From: Aspidiotus rigidus
Lineage: Eukaryota > Arthropoda > Insecta > Hemiptera > Diaspididae
Direction of reading: 5' to 3'
Length of the DNA: 64,000 nucleotides
Assembly (NCBI GenBank): GCA_035079385.1
Contig: JAVHKY010000026.1
Location: 2,382,501-2,446,500, forward strand
The position numbers and the translations under genes are program-made. Positions 22,963 through 34,170 of the stretch are shown one piece after another. Below the pieces are notes generated by a model. That model was not told where the DNA came from. It did not search any database and saw nothing but the letters and a program-made list of their open reading frames with translations. Positions within the stretch are counted from its first letter, which is position 1, and each line of letters begins with the position of its first letter.

Positions 22963-23273
22963 TCACACTGGGTTATCGCGTAATTCTTGAAATGCGGAAG
23001 GCTGTGGATGTCTCACAAAAGATTGATTGAATATGGATTCCGCTGCGCAATTATATCAGACTACGCATTTCATCCACGCTTCGTGGCCCCCAATTTGAGA
23101 ACCACGACGAGACATGAGAAGATATGTTGACCTGTGAGATAATCTGCATGACAGTAGTCACTTGACGGAGGAGCGTGAAGACCTCCACTTGTTACTTTTG
23201 AATTGCGCCACGGGTCTAAACCAACGCATTTTGCTGAAATGAATTTTACTTCAGTGCATTCGCTCACAATTTC
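22963..23273 (-). CDS. Possible last two exons of a Cys-containing protein
   Basis: A 142 nt block (23273-23132) follows CATTTTTACAG and reads EIVSECTEVKFISAKCVGLD, then PWRNSKVTSGGLHAPPSSDY, CHADYLT, and ends at CACAG/GTCAAC. An 89 bp intron later a second block (23042-22963) after TTGCGCAG continues in the same phase as FNQSFVRHPQPSAF..NPV and stops at TGA. The combined 222 nt stays in frame. The three cysteines and lack of hydrophobic runs suggest an extracellular segment. No family is recognised and upstream exons were not found. Confidence 0.33.
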
Positions 23274-24162
23274 CTGTAAAAATGATCGGAACTGGAAACT
23301 AGAGCTGTACTTAGGTTGAAAGGTGTGCGCTTAAGACATAAAATGTGTTCAGTATACGTGATGAAGGACGCTGGACGTCCAAAATTATGGAAATTCAGCG
23401 GATCTTTTCTTCTTTGAACTACCCACCCGTTTCCACGAAGAATAAGAATTCAAAAATATTATTTGAGGAAATCAAAACTCACAAATGTCCAAAATTCATT
23501 TCCTCTTTTCAAAGTTCCTTAACTAAATTAGAGTCTCCTCTCCCCTCTCGGATACCTAAGGTTATCTTCGGAAGCATTGAAAGTTTCCGAACTGAGTCTG
23601 AGTTCCCTGTCTCTCTCGCAAATAAATATGATCACTTTTGAAGATTCTTACGAGTCCCTGAAGTATAGGTCAGAGCCTCACTTCTCTTGTATGCAGTCCC
23701 TTGCGAAAATTCGTTCCAAGTCTGTAAGCTAGCTTAGAGCCTCCTCTGCCCTTCGGAAATTTCTCCAACTCCATTGAACAGGTCGGAGTCCCGCCGCTTG
23801 GGAACCACAATTAGCCGAGAAGACGACGCGACGGACGGTGGACGTAAAATAGATTCCTTGTTAAAGGCTGAATGAAAGGGGATGAGCTCGTTTTTCGCGC
23901 ATATCTTCGAACGTGGCGCAACAAATTGAATTAATTTATTAGAGTGAGTGTGTTTTCAGTTATAAATGATGTATAGTTTTTTGGAGAGAGTTTGTAACTG
24001 AAAACGAAAAAGATGTTCATTCTTTGTACATAAAAATAAGGAAGCTTTCTACTCATTCGTATGGGACCTAATTTATTAATGATCATACGGTAATATCGGT
24101 TTGTGTTTGATTATTTTGTTGGCTGTCAAGATCAAAGTTCTCCCCATGAATAACATCCACAT
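23274..24162. other. Unannotated DNA
   Basis: No gene or repeat boundary is supported. Pyrimidine-rich TCTCCTC..CGG blocks at 23535-23760 look like diverged short repeats. Confidence 0.35.
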
Positions 24163-24696
24163 TTGAAATTCTATATTACCGACTCGTTTTTATATTGTTC
24201 TCATTTCATAGCCTTTATCATGAGAAGATCGTTACTCTTAAAATATAATGTGTATAATTTCCCACTTCTTTTTGTCGCGCTCCCTGATGAGTCACTTTCT
24301 AACAGGGTTGTCTGTAAAGTATACGTATTCGTAATTTTTTGTCAAATTGTCATCAAAATTGTTGCTCTATCTATACTTCGATATCCTTTCATCTGCGATG
24401 TATTCGGTCTAACGACTGTTCTGAGATCACGATCAGAACGAGGTGTAAAATCGTGTGCACAATGCCGTAGGCTTGTGGACCAGAAACGACGATTCTTTAG
24501 TGATCGTAAAAATTTCAGGAATGCCTCCAAAGTACTGAAATTTGGCGCGCAGTCCGCCTTATCGATGAATTCTCGACACTTTTTACGACTATGTGATTCA
24601 CATTACGTCTACTGTAGGTATATAGTCTATTATGATTTTTTGAACTGGAAAATCTTAGAATCGCGGAAAAATACGGTATTTGTCAGACAGGTCTAA
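24163..24696 (+). CDS. Long ORF of unknown origin
   Basis: A frame of 177 codons (157 from the first ATG, about 24220) is unusually long for such AT-rich DNA. It has two hydrophobic segments (NFPLLFVALP; VFVIFCQIVIKIVAL) and a basic, cysteine-containing middle (KSCAQCRRLVDQKRRFFSDR). No family is recognised, there are no splice sites of note, and codon use resembles the flanks. It may be chance or an old coding fossil. Confidence 0.2.
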   Translation: MKFYITDSFLYCSHFIAFIMRRSLLLKYNVYNFPLLFVALPDESLSNRVVCKVYVFVIFCQIVIKIVALSILRYPFICDVFGLTTVLRSRSERGVKSCAQCRRLVDQKRRFFSDRKNFRNASKVLKFGAQSALSMNSRHFLRLCDSHYVYCRYIVYYDFLNWKILESRKNTVFVRQV

Positions 24697-26794
24697 TTTT
24701 TTTCTTCTAATCAACTCTTCTAAATCATCGCAATGTACAGATGAGTTTTTTTTTTCTACCATTTCTGAGATTGCAATAATATTGTATGTATACTTATACT
24801 AGGTTCGTAAGTTTGAAGGTTGGTTTGCCGGTCACCAATTAAAAATTTATTGATAATTTAGTACTCTAAATGAAGTGCAAAGCGATCCAATCAGGTGTTT
24901 GATGAACTGCTCGCGTCGCGCCAACTTCAACCGTACTGGCTGATATTGATTACCGGATAAGAAAAAAATAAACCGCCGACTACGAAAAATAATGGCGCAG
25001 TCGTTCGAAAGCACAATTCCAAGGCGGGAGATACATTGCATTTTAATCCTCTCGGCTCGTATTTTTATTTTGGCAGAATTAGCAAATTTCCAACCGAGAC
25101 TATATATTTTAAAGAAAAATAGGTGCAAAATAAATAGATCGTCTGAATAGTATAATAATATCTATTTATTACTAATTTTATTCCCGCAGCGCCTCGTCGG
25201 GACGCGTAGGTTCCGGATAAGTTGAACAGAAGTTTTTTTTTATTCTACATCTCGATGTGAGGTATTTGTATATGTAATACGCGAACAAATTAAACCATTT
25301 TTTATGTATTTCGCAGAAAACGAAGTGACAGAAAATTACGATTTGCTAAATCGATTGTATAGGGCGCATGCAGTTTTCACAATACTTTGTAAGAATATCG
25401 TGAATATTTCGTATGCTAATTGTGATATATTATTCGTATAAATATTCTGGAAAGTTTAGTCGCGATAGGCAATATTAATGAAGCGTTTGTTTATTATTTC
25501 TGTATTCTAATCCTTATATTATTATGAAAACGACTGGAAAATATTCTACGATGAATATAATATCTTCACTCTAATATTCTCGAACGCGAATTGCAACGAT
25601 AATTACAAAACTGTACTCCTTGTCTCCACCCCTAAATCTGGAGACGTGATGTAACACACTGGAACCCGAATGAGCTTGACCTATTCTGTGGTCTCGAAGA
25701 CATTTCATTTGCAGCACTGAAGAAGGGGAGGTCGTACATAGATCATAAATGACCTTGACCCAGATTGTAGACTTCATGAAAATTTAAACTTTGAAACTTG
25801 GAGGTTTGATGAGAGGGAAATGGGGAGCCTAATAACTTTGAACCAAATGAAAAATATCGAACCTAAAATTTGACCTATGTAATTATACTGGAGAGGGAGG
25901 TATTAATGGTTATCGACCTAAATTTGCGAATTGCTAGAAAAATTTCTACCTCTTTGGTAGTGCAATACTTCCTTATAGCTCAGTATACTATCTTGAAATT
26001 TATGCTACCAAATCTATTACTTTTTGGGAATTATTGTTTTTTTTTCCAATAAAATGCGATGTTAAAATTCGGTGACATCAAGTTATATTGACTTGTTCTC
26101 GTACAAAAGTATATCAATTTACGTCTGTACTACTGCTGTTACTTTGGAGTCGCCTTGGATATTTGTGACTGATAAATTTCGTGCGTCATCAGCATTCTAA
26201 AACTTTTCGAAGATGGTGTCAAGAAATAATATTATTATCATAAATAAATTAATCAATTCATTTTTCCATTAGGTATAAATTTTGAACAAATATTACTTCT
26301 TTGATAACAGAATCTGGTCAGTGTACCTCTGTAGGACAAGGAGAAGGGAATAGAGGTTCTCATAAGCCTCATAAACTGGATAAAAATTATCAAAATACAT
26401 ATCATGTGCGAGCGCTAATATCCATATTATGGTAATAGACGGGAACGTCCTTGCATCAACTTCGGAAACGAGTAAACTTTGGAAGTACAAATGAAACTTT
26501 ACCTGAATTATGAGTATCAGATCGTCCTTAAACTTTCTATGGTTCTTATATTTATGAAGCTTGAAGGGGAGAGGATCTCGTTCTTTACCCTCATTCAATT
26601 ATCTCTGCTCCAACGAACCAAGTAGATTTTGATTTGGCGTCAATTTTCGGTCGACAGCCAATCGATGTCAAATCAACCAAATATTTACTTCTTTGAAAGT
26701 CTCGATCAAAATTGCATCGGTATATAGTAGGAATCAACCTCTCACGTCTACCGTACGAAGTTGAATTGACGTATCAGCAAAATAATTAGGGACG
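24697..26794. other. Unannotated AT-rich DNA
   Basis: Short frames only (24847-25128, 26293-26598 on -). A GACCTTGACC-type block at 25675-25870 recurs in diverged form near 48830 and 52090, so an old dispersed repeat is likely. No gene is supported. Confidence 0.35.
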
Positions 26795-27055
26795 ATGTCA
26801 AAAACTCACGGGTTCTTTAACGGAGTTAAGCGAGCGGTGGCAGGTTACCTGTTTTTTGGGCACGTGGATCTAAAAAACGTAGATTGTGACGTCACAAGGC
26901 TGACCTATAAAGTTATCAAATTGTGACGTCACAGATCCGGATATTGGAGCTATATTTAGGAGGGGAACTTAAAAATACGGATCTATGACTTCATCAGATT
27001 CTGACGTCACAAGGTCAAATAATGACGTCATAAAACTGTGACGTTGTATTATTGG
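26795..27055 (+). repeat. CRE-rich half of the AACAGG foldback family
   Basis: Starts like the left arm at 19021 (CTTTAACGGAGTTAAGCGAG, GGTTACCTGTTTTTTGGGCA) and continues with six TGACGTCA/TGACGTC palindromes over about 180 bp. The opposite arm is missing, apparently replaced by the PLE that follows. Confidence 0.6.
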
Positions 27056-27135
27056 AACTCATAATGAGTGAGTGAGGTGTAAGTAGAGCACTAATATTGA
27101 AAAGGGTTTTTCAATTGTACAAATCTACTTTATTA

Positions 27136-27190
27136 GTTGCTTTTACAAGAGTACTTTCGGGTGTTATCCCATCATCAGTTGTGTCGCAAC
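27136..27190 (-). ncRNA. Type I hammerhead ribozyme in PLE copy 2
   Basis: Reading the minus strand: stem I 5' side GTTGC..ACAA, then CTGATGA exactly, stem II GGG..CCC, GAAA exactly, palindromic GTAC as a minimal stem III, TC, then stem I 3' side TTGT..GCAAC. Both stem I helices pair fully around an internal loop. Predicted cleavage lies after the C at 27149. Hammerheads with tiny stem III are known from PLE terminal repeats and are thought to act as dimers. Self-cleavage is inferred from consensus. Confidence 0.72.
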
Positions 27191-27224
27191 TGGAGAACAA
27201 GGCCTTAACCATGAGTTTTTATAG

Positions 27225-27415
27225 TATAACACTGTGATCTTATTGGCTATAACAATACTGTGTTGTGATTGGTTCACTTCTTAGAAACTTATTCTTACAG
27301 TAATATAACATTGTGTTTTTATTGACTAAAACATACTACTTTGTGATTGGTTCAATCTATTGTCCTAAATGCTGCGTTTCTATTGGCTATATGGATTCCT
27401 GCCGTCTCATTGGTT
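27225..27415 (-). promoter_or_regulatory. Repeated CCAAT-box region in the PLE 3' part
   Basis: Seven or so ATTGG (CCAAT on the minus strand) boxes occur within 190 bp, in diverged units of about 85 bp, such as TATTGGCTATA and TGTGATTGGTTCA. CCAAT arrays bind NF-Y and are common in promoters. In PLEs, terminal repeats can supply the promoter, so this could be the element's own promoter. No TATA box was identified. Confidence 0.35.
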
Positions 27416-28464
27416 GGTTCCGTTCTTCTTCTCTCGTCCAATCACCAGGCCGAATAATTTTTCGCTGTCAAATGTGATTACATTGTTCAAGAGGCAGGCT
27501 TTCTTCCTCTTGGCTTTTGCAATCTCCATTTGTTCCCAGAGTTTTCTTCTCTTTGTGCGATTCTCTACGTGTATGACTTCAAATTTTCGTCGTGGTTTTC
27601 CTCGTTACAGTGTTTCCCAAACAGTGACTTGCCATCTTCTTTCTCCCTCGACGTTTTGTGCTCCTTTCTCCTGATGTCAAACTTTCTCCCAGTCTCACCG
27701 ATATAGATCCCCTCGCACTGTTCACAACTGAGCTTGTACACTCCGCTCAAGCTTTCCTTGTCCTTTTGTTCCGTCTGGTCATTGCTGATTCTCTTCACCA
27801 TGGGTTGGTTATTCTGGGTACCCACATTCACATCGTAGCCATTGACCTTGTTTGTGTACTTTCCTATATATGGTATCGATCCGGAGTACTTCCGCACTAT
27901 GCTGTCATGGATTCCTTTCTTTGTTTCCATTTTCCCAAAGACTCCCTCCACCACACGTCTGCGGTAGGCATTGTCTTCTGCGATCTGCTTTACTATCTCG
28001 ATCTCTTTCCTCTTCTCTTCGTTATTCTTGAGGATAGAAATTGCCCGATAGCAGTAGTTCTGGATTGCCGCTAACTTGTGCCTGGGGTGGTGGTAGGAGT
28101 CATTTGGGATGATGGTGTCAGTATGCGTCGGCTTCCTGTAGATTTTGTATTCTATCCTATTGTTTTCCATTGTGAGTGTAAGGTCCAAATAGTTTATGGT
28201 CTCATTGCCTTTTTCCACTGTGAATTTGATGCTCTCATTCAAGGCGTTCATTTCTGAAAGGAATAGATCCACCTGTCTATCAGTGCCCTTCAATATGTTG
28301 TTTTCCATATCATTCATGAATATCTCCGCCAGTATTAGTGACAGCGGTGATCCCATCGCAAGTCCCCTCTCCTGACTGTAGAACCTGTTATTGAAGCGGC
28401 AGTAGTTCTGGCTCAAGATCTTCTCCACTATGTTGGCGTACTTCGACCCATACGTCATTTTCAA
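27407..28464 (-). pseudogene. PLE RT + GIY-YIG ORF lacking the YVDD block
   Basis: The 299-codon frame (28464-27565) has YSQERGLAMGSPLSLILAEI (RT motif B), then jumps from FMNDMENNILKGTD directly to RQVDLFLSEMNALNESIKFT. The segment that should hold the catalytic YVDD of motif C is missing although the frame is kept. NETINYLDLTLT and YRKPTHTDT follow, then GVYKLSCEQC and GIYIGETGRKF, an intact GIY-YIG core with CxxC. A 1 nt frameshift near 27575 leads to a basic tail that ends at TGA (27407). The endonuclease looks sound but the polymerase is catalytically dead. Confidence 0.78.
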
Positions 28465-28990
28465 TCTTCTACGGCCGACATCGATATCAATATCAGGTTG
28501 ATATGGGTGTCGAGTCCATTTCGACTCATTTGTCCCGGTCGATTTTGATTCGATTTTTCCAAACTGCTCTGTTAAGTCGCTTTCGTGACGATTTGTAGTT
28601 CCCTGGTAATGTACACTAGTCGAAAAATTGACCTCAACGTCGATCTCGAGTAGACTTCTTTAATTTTTTTCATTGACCCGAAACCGACTGCTCTGTCGCG
28701 TCGATTAAACAATCGATTTTCAGTTTTCTGGAAGTATTTGCTGGTCTACTCTGAATCAGCCTGCTGTTGACGTCGATCTGGAGTCGATTTAATTCTGTCT
28801 ACCTTTGTGACTTTACTACTCGCGAAGAAAATGTGCAGTTTTCTCTATGCTTGACCAGTGTAGCAATGGTCGCGAATCGACGCAATTTCGACATCGATTT
28901 TTAGTTGGAATTAAAATCTAAAACCAGCTAGAAGTCGATCATTTTTTATCTTGATTCAACGCCTTAATCGAACTAGGTATCCGTCATGAA
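28465..28990 (+). repeat. GTCGAT-rich dispersed repeat
   Basis: Dense (A/G)TCGA(T/C) words, often in GTCGATTT(C/A)GAGTCG form, surround a core TTTGTGACTTTACTACTCGC (28805-28824). The core aligns with 37268-37310 and with inverted copies at 50880-50935 and 62600-62660. Confidence 0.6.
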
Positions 28991-31816
28991 GCAGAATCTG
29001 TCACACTCGCCTCACCTATTCTTATTTTTTTCTATGGGTTCATTGAGCCGAATTCTTGTCAATTCTGCCATCAAGGTCACATTGATAACAACACTTCTTT
29101 TCGTGCCCTATTTTCAGAAACAACCTCCTCTCTCTCTCTCTCCTCCCGTCTGCCCTTTGTAACAACTATCCGATACGGTCATCAACTGCCTTGAAAGGGT
29201 AAATTGGTTTTGCCATAGTAGTTTTTAGAAACGAGATATTCGACAAGAGGAATACAAGAGCTTCGAGTATCTTTGCAGCATGTTTTCATATAATATTGCG
29301 AGTAACCACGCAGTCGATAAATACCGGATAGACACGACTCCTAAAGATTGGAGTTTCTTGAGTGGAAATGGTCCTCAAGAGTCGGAGAAGGAGGGCAGTT
29401 GGGTAGATGAGGAGAAACAAAATTTGATGTGTGGGGTTGATGAAAGACTGAGACCAACGGAAAGATGGTCTTCAATAGGAGAAACCGACGTAGATGTGAA
29501 CTCCTGAAAAAGTAGTTTTTTTCTGCTCCTCCCATTACTCTAGTGAACGTTAAAGAACTTCTCTATAGGTGACCCACTTGAAAATGTATTCTCCTCCGGA
29601 TAATAGTTGACCGTAATTCTGCGAAAACTTTCTGATACCAACGAGTGCTCCGTATCATCGATCTTTCCATTCCAATTCCAATATTGGACGAAAAAAAATG
29701 TATATCAGAGCAGATATTTATAACTACACACATAGTTTACATAATCGTGTGCTATGTATAGGCTGAACACCTCAATGGGATGAGTTTACGATGAAATTAA
29801 AACTAATTATTCAACGTGCGAAGGACGTAACAGTTTGAAATGTCACGGAGATAAAACTTCGACAATCGAGTTTACTGCTTTTGTTTTTATATGGTTTACT
29901 ATATGCGTACATACGAAAGTCGAAACGGGGAAAAAATTCACCGATAATACTCCAAAGTGCAAAGAGAAAACGGTCATCAATTGTAATGAAAAAAGAACTA
30001 ATGATGCGGGTCTGACCCCGCTTTTCTTCGTCAAACGAAAGCCTATTTTCGCATCGAGCAAATTTTCTTGCGGTTCGCCTATTTTCGTTATTGAAGAACA
30101 GCAAGCAGTTCCTGTATAGTCAGCTTGTATCGTCGACATTGATAGCGTGTGTAAAAATACGACGGAAAACTTTTTCCCGATGGAGAGAAGGAAGTATGTA
30201 TTTTATTCTGTAGAAATACGAATGTATCTCGGAAAGGTAGTGTTGAGGTTAATGAAAGATACGTAAAAATTCTGTCCTAGAAGGCTTATTTCCCCATCAA
30301 TCAAATTAGTGTCGATTGTGAAATTTCGGAGATTACTTCAGGAAAATTTTACGATCAGCATAGCATTGGGTTAAAAGTTGTACTGGACTGAGCATTCACT
30401 TTCCGATTCAAAATAAGAATTTGAGAAACTCCTAAACAAGGAGGGGATAAGACTCCAAAATATTTAGCACCATTATCAAACATGTGCCTGAAAAATTTTT
30501 GAGATTCAATCTCTCGTAATTATATGAGTAAATAAAAAAAATTTCGTGCTGCCATTAATGAAATTTTTTCTCATGTTCTATGCAGGATTGAGATCGAATT
30601 CCCTCGTCAAACTTTTCCTCCATCGAAACTCATTCTATTTTTCTCGTAAAATAGAAAAATCTTCCAACTTCTTTATTCAAACAATCCGCCGACAGTACAA
30701 ACCTTTTTCTTCAAATACATTCTTGTATTCTAGAGCAACCCAAAAAGCCCATTTGAAAAATTGATATTGTACAAAAAAATGTGGTTTTCTGTACGTACGT
30801 TCAGTCATTGTAATATCTACACTTTGTCGGGGTTATTAAAATACCCTCATTGACTCATTTTATTTATAATTTCATTCAGATAAGAAATTCTATAACAAAT
30901 ATAATGAGGAAGAGAACCACAACAGTTCGCGCGAGTAAACGAGCTATAAAAATCGTAATTACTGATTATCTATAAAAGCTTATACACTTTTCTGAGTTCT
31001 ATCAATTTTCGTTATAGACGCTATGAATAATATTTCCATAGGAATTGATAATTGTAATATTGGCAAGGAAGTACACGTCGTAGATGGTGCTAGAGATGCT
31101 AGTATTAATTCAAAATTGGCCTAATTTCTCGAACGCACACTTATGAACTTGAAATATATCTAGAATCTTTCAAAATACGTGCCTCATAAGCTTATAAATG
31201 AACTTCAATTGAGAAATTAAAAAAAAATATATTGTCTAAAATGATAATTTTCACGCCTTCATGTTCGCAAAATTTTAAATATTTTTCTCTCGAAATTAAA
31301 ATGCATCGATGAATTTGAGGAATTCTTATCTAAGCACAGAGGTATTATAGAAAGATTCTTTTCTTAGATGATGATTTTTTATAGTTATGACGTCGATAGA
31401 AAAGACAAAAAAAAATTGGACTAGAATTTTTACGATTAACCGTTGTGCTATAATGGGTAAAATAAAAAGTATAGCGAACAGATCATCTTACATCAGTAAT
31501 TGCGTTCTATTTGTCGCAAGATTTGGTGTTTTGAAAAATTTGAGTGACATAAGCACCCAACAGCATGATCAAACCCACCTTTGGAGCTAAGGTAAAACAT
31601 GCATCGATGTTGAAATTCATGATTCATCCATGACGTCACTTGCCAAGGTAAAGCACAAATAGAACACTTCTGAACTTGACACCAAGTCTAAAACTGATGA
31701 AAAGTGACTGAAGTCAGGACAAATAGAATGCAACTAGAGACGCACAGAAAAATATAAATAGAGGAAGCAGGTGCTATGATAATTGAAAAATGAAAGTATT
31801 TCATAATTATTGTGAC
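28991..31816. other. Unannotated DNA
   Basis: A (TC)n run sits at 29130. A + frame at 29835-30119 after a GTAACAG acceptor-like site has five cysteines and one hydrophobic stretch (FTAFVFIWFTICV) but lacks an ATG, and I cannot attach it to a gene. Other frames are short. No repeat boundary is supported. Confidence 0.3.
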
Positions 31817-31988
31817 TCAACTTCGAGTAAGGCGCTGGAGGATTCACGACTGTAAACAAACACGCGAAGCAGTGGTTGAGGAAGCAGATAGAGCCGCTTA
31901 GGTCGCACCGCTTCCTCAAAATTGTCCACCGCTTCGTGTGTTTGTTTACATTCAAGAGAATACTTCTAGCGCCTTACTTCGAGTAGTG
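31817..31988. mobile_element. Palindromic MITE (~170 bp)
   Basis: Arms TAAGGCGCT, TGTAAACAAACAC.CGAAGC and TTGAGGAAGC are repeated inverted as GCTTCCTCAA, GCTTCG.GTGTTTGTTTACA and AGCGCCTTA around a short centre near 31895. Each arm is about 80 bp with an unpaired patch. No ORF. Confidence 0.7.
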
Positions 31989-32299
31989 ATATCCTTGTCA
32001 CAAATCCTTTTTATTCTTATTAGCAGAAGAATCAGAATTAAAGACCACCAATCGAGAAGAAAAGGAAACTCCCTTTAGATGAATTGCTTGTGCCGGGTCT
32101 GAAAATTATTTTCAAATTCCTTCCCGACATCACCACGTTTTCTGTTTTCATTCTCTTCATTCGCACAACTCTTCTCTTTCCCAGTATTCAATTATTTCTG
32201 AACTTTCTTACCCCACAAATTTTCATGCGTCATCATCTTTTTTTTTAGAGAGATTTCCAACTACACAGGAAGTTATTAGCCTAGGAAGAAGTACTGGAG

Positions 32300-34170
32300 T
32301 TGAATGTATTCTTTAGAGTGTCTGGACCGATTGCGAGTTGTTTGAAGGGGCAAAGGAAGCTTGAGAAGCGGCAGAAAATGATGAGAAAAATGGGAGACGG
32401 ACAATAACGGAGAGATCAAGTAGGAGGAAGGAGTGGGTTTGACGGATGTACCCAATTATTGTTCGTGGTAAAAGTATTTTTCAAGGCGTGAGAAACGAAT
32501 TAATTATTGCAGTTTAATCTATGGTTAAAAGGATCAAAGTTTGTACTGAGATGAAACGGTTAGAAAACGATTGTAATATTCAAAGTCATTGGTCGAAGAA
32601 GGAGAAAGATCAGTGATTGAAGAGGAGAGCAAGGTTTGCTTGGCTGCTAGGACCAGTTCTTTGGAGGCCGATATGACCAAAAATCCAGAGGGAGGCAATT
32701 GAAGACAGAAAAGATGTTAAAGAGTACAGACAGATGAGAATGTACTGAATGATAGGGTTGGAAGAGTAGGGTTCTCTTATGGCTCAGGGAGAGGAAAGGG
32801 TTTTGGAAAGCAGGAGGAATTTACAGGGAAATGGAGAAGAGAGAGGTAAGTAAGGCAGAAATAGATGACTGATAGTTCAGCAAATATGGAAGCTGAGTTT
32901 CAACAGGGAATCTCTTCCATTTTTTTTTTTTTTTTTTCGAAAAATTTGCCGTACGCCGTGTGCGGTCCAGCCAAAACAAAAATGGTCCGAGTCTAACGTC
33001 ATTGGCAAAAATGGTGTAAGTCCCTCTGCTACCATGTATAGCTCGGATTGGGATTGGAAAAATTTCGACCTCTGAGCTATATGTGATAGATGGACTTGGA
33101 AAAATTTCAACCTTCGAGCATTTGTTCAAGTCCCCCTCGAATCATTTATAGCTCGGATTGGATTTAGAAAAATTTTGACTCTCAAGCCATAATATATGAC
33201 AGAAGAGGGACTTGGAAAAAATTTGGACTCTCGAACCATAATATATAATAGGAGAGGGACTGAGAAAAATTTCGACCTCTGAGCTATTGAATTTGTTCAT
33301 CGATAGAAAAGGCGTTGCCAGTTTTGGAACTCGATTTGGATCCATCTTCAAAGCACAGGTTGTAGGGAAAGGAGGGAAATTATAAACAATAATGGCTTTG
33401 ATGTGTCTAATATAGATTATGCTGAGTGATTTCGGTAAGTTAGCCGCAGGCCAAAACGAATGTGAGGCTTCAGAGATGCCAGAGAGGTGTGGATGAGTAG
33501 ATAAGAAGAGCAAAAGAGATTTTGTAAACAGAGATAGTAAGTACAGATGGTGAGGATACTCTCTGTATCAAGTTTTCTCCTAAAAGATTTCTGTAACATT
33601 TCATTTCATCCGGTTTTCAGTTTCTGAATGTCCTGGTTATTCCTAAAACGTTATCAAGATCCTAAAATGAGAGTGCAGTAGCAAGATTTGAAGGTTAATA
33701 AACAAAGATTTTGAAAATGTCACGAGCGGAGAGGTCGTAGCTCGACTAAAGAGATGAAAGGAAGTCTGGCCGTGGTGAGTATTTGGAGGGGGGAGTAGGT
33801 AGAGCAATAACACTTAATTTATCAGAAAAAGAGAATGGAGTTTTCAGAATTTCTTTGTGATCATGACAAATATGGATTAGAGCGCTTATACAGTCAGAGA
33901 GGAGCAAACGAGGTCGTAGTGATTATTTGTAAAAAGTTTGAGAGACTGTGCGAGACGCTGTCCAAGAATGCGTAGGAATTCGTCGAAAAAAGACGTGTAA
34001 AAACGCTTTCGACTATTAAACTGCACTGACAGAGAGAGGTACATCCGCTGAATTTGGGACTGAAATGAAGAGTACCGAAGGATACTCTGGGGTAGATGAT
34101 TGAATTTAGTTTAGGAGGTTGAGGGAGGACATAGAGTGGAAATCTCGGATATAACAAACGGATGGATATG
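32300..34170 (-). pseudogene. LINE remnant with RNase H traces, split by a repeat array
   Basis: Minus-strand frames hold scattered matches to the better copy at 37.9-39.5 kb. Upstream of the split, FEDGSKSSSKTGNAFSID (about 33340-33290) resembles LTDGSKTKNKTAYAYSI there. Downstream of it, WIFGHIGLQRTGPSSQANLA (about 32670) resembles IWIPGHIGL. These are the first-Asp and late His motifs of RNase H. A tandem repeat array at 32880-33300 lies between them. Heavily decayed; the assignment rests on these two motifs and their order. Confidence 0.45.
32880..33300. repeat. Tandem ATATATGATAGG-type repeat in LINE
   Basis: Five or so diverged units of 55-65 bp, each with (C/T)GAGC(T/C)AT.., GGACTTGGAAAAATTT and CGACCTCTGAGC or GACTCTCAAGCC. 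A T19 run marks its left side at 32919. The same motif appears singly in the CATG-ended and AACAGG repeats, so it travels between families. Confidence 0.6.

Larger units (their letters stand above)
27121..28464 (-). mobile_element. 5'-truncated Penelope-like element, copy 2 (distinct family)
   Basis: Sequence unlike the 14/44/58 kb group: RT C-terminal half, GIY-YIG domain, a 3' region with repeated ATTGG boxes and a canonical-looking hammerhead motif near its 3' end. Homology begins abruptly near 28464, where GTCGAT repeat DNA takes over. Confidence 0.75.
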
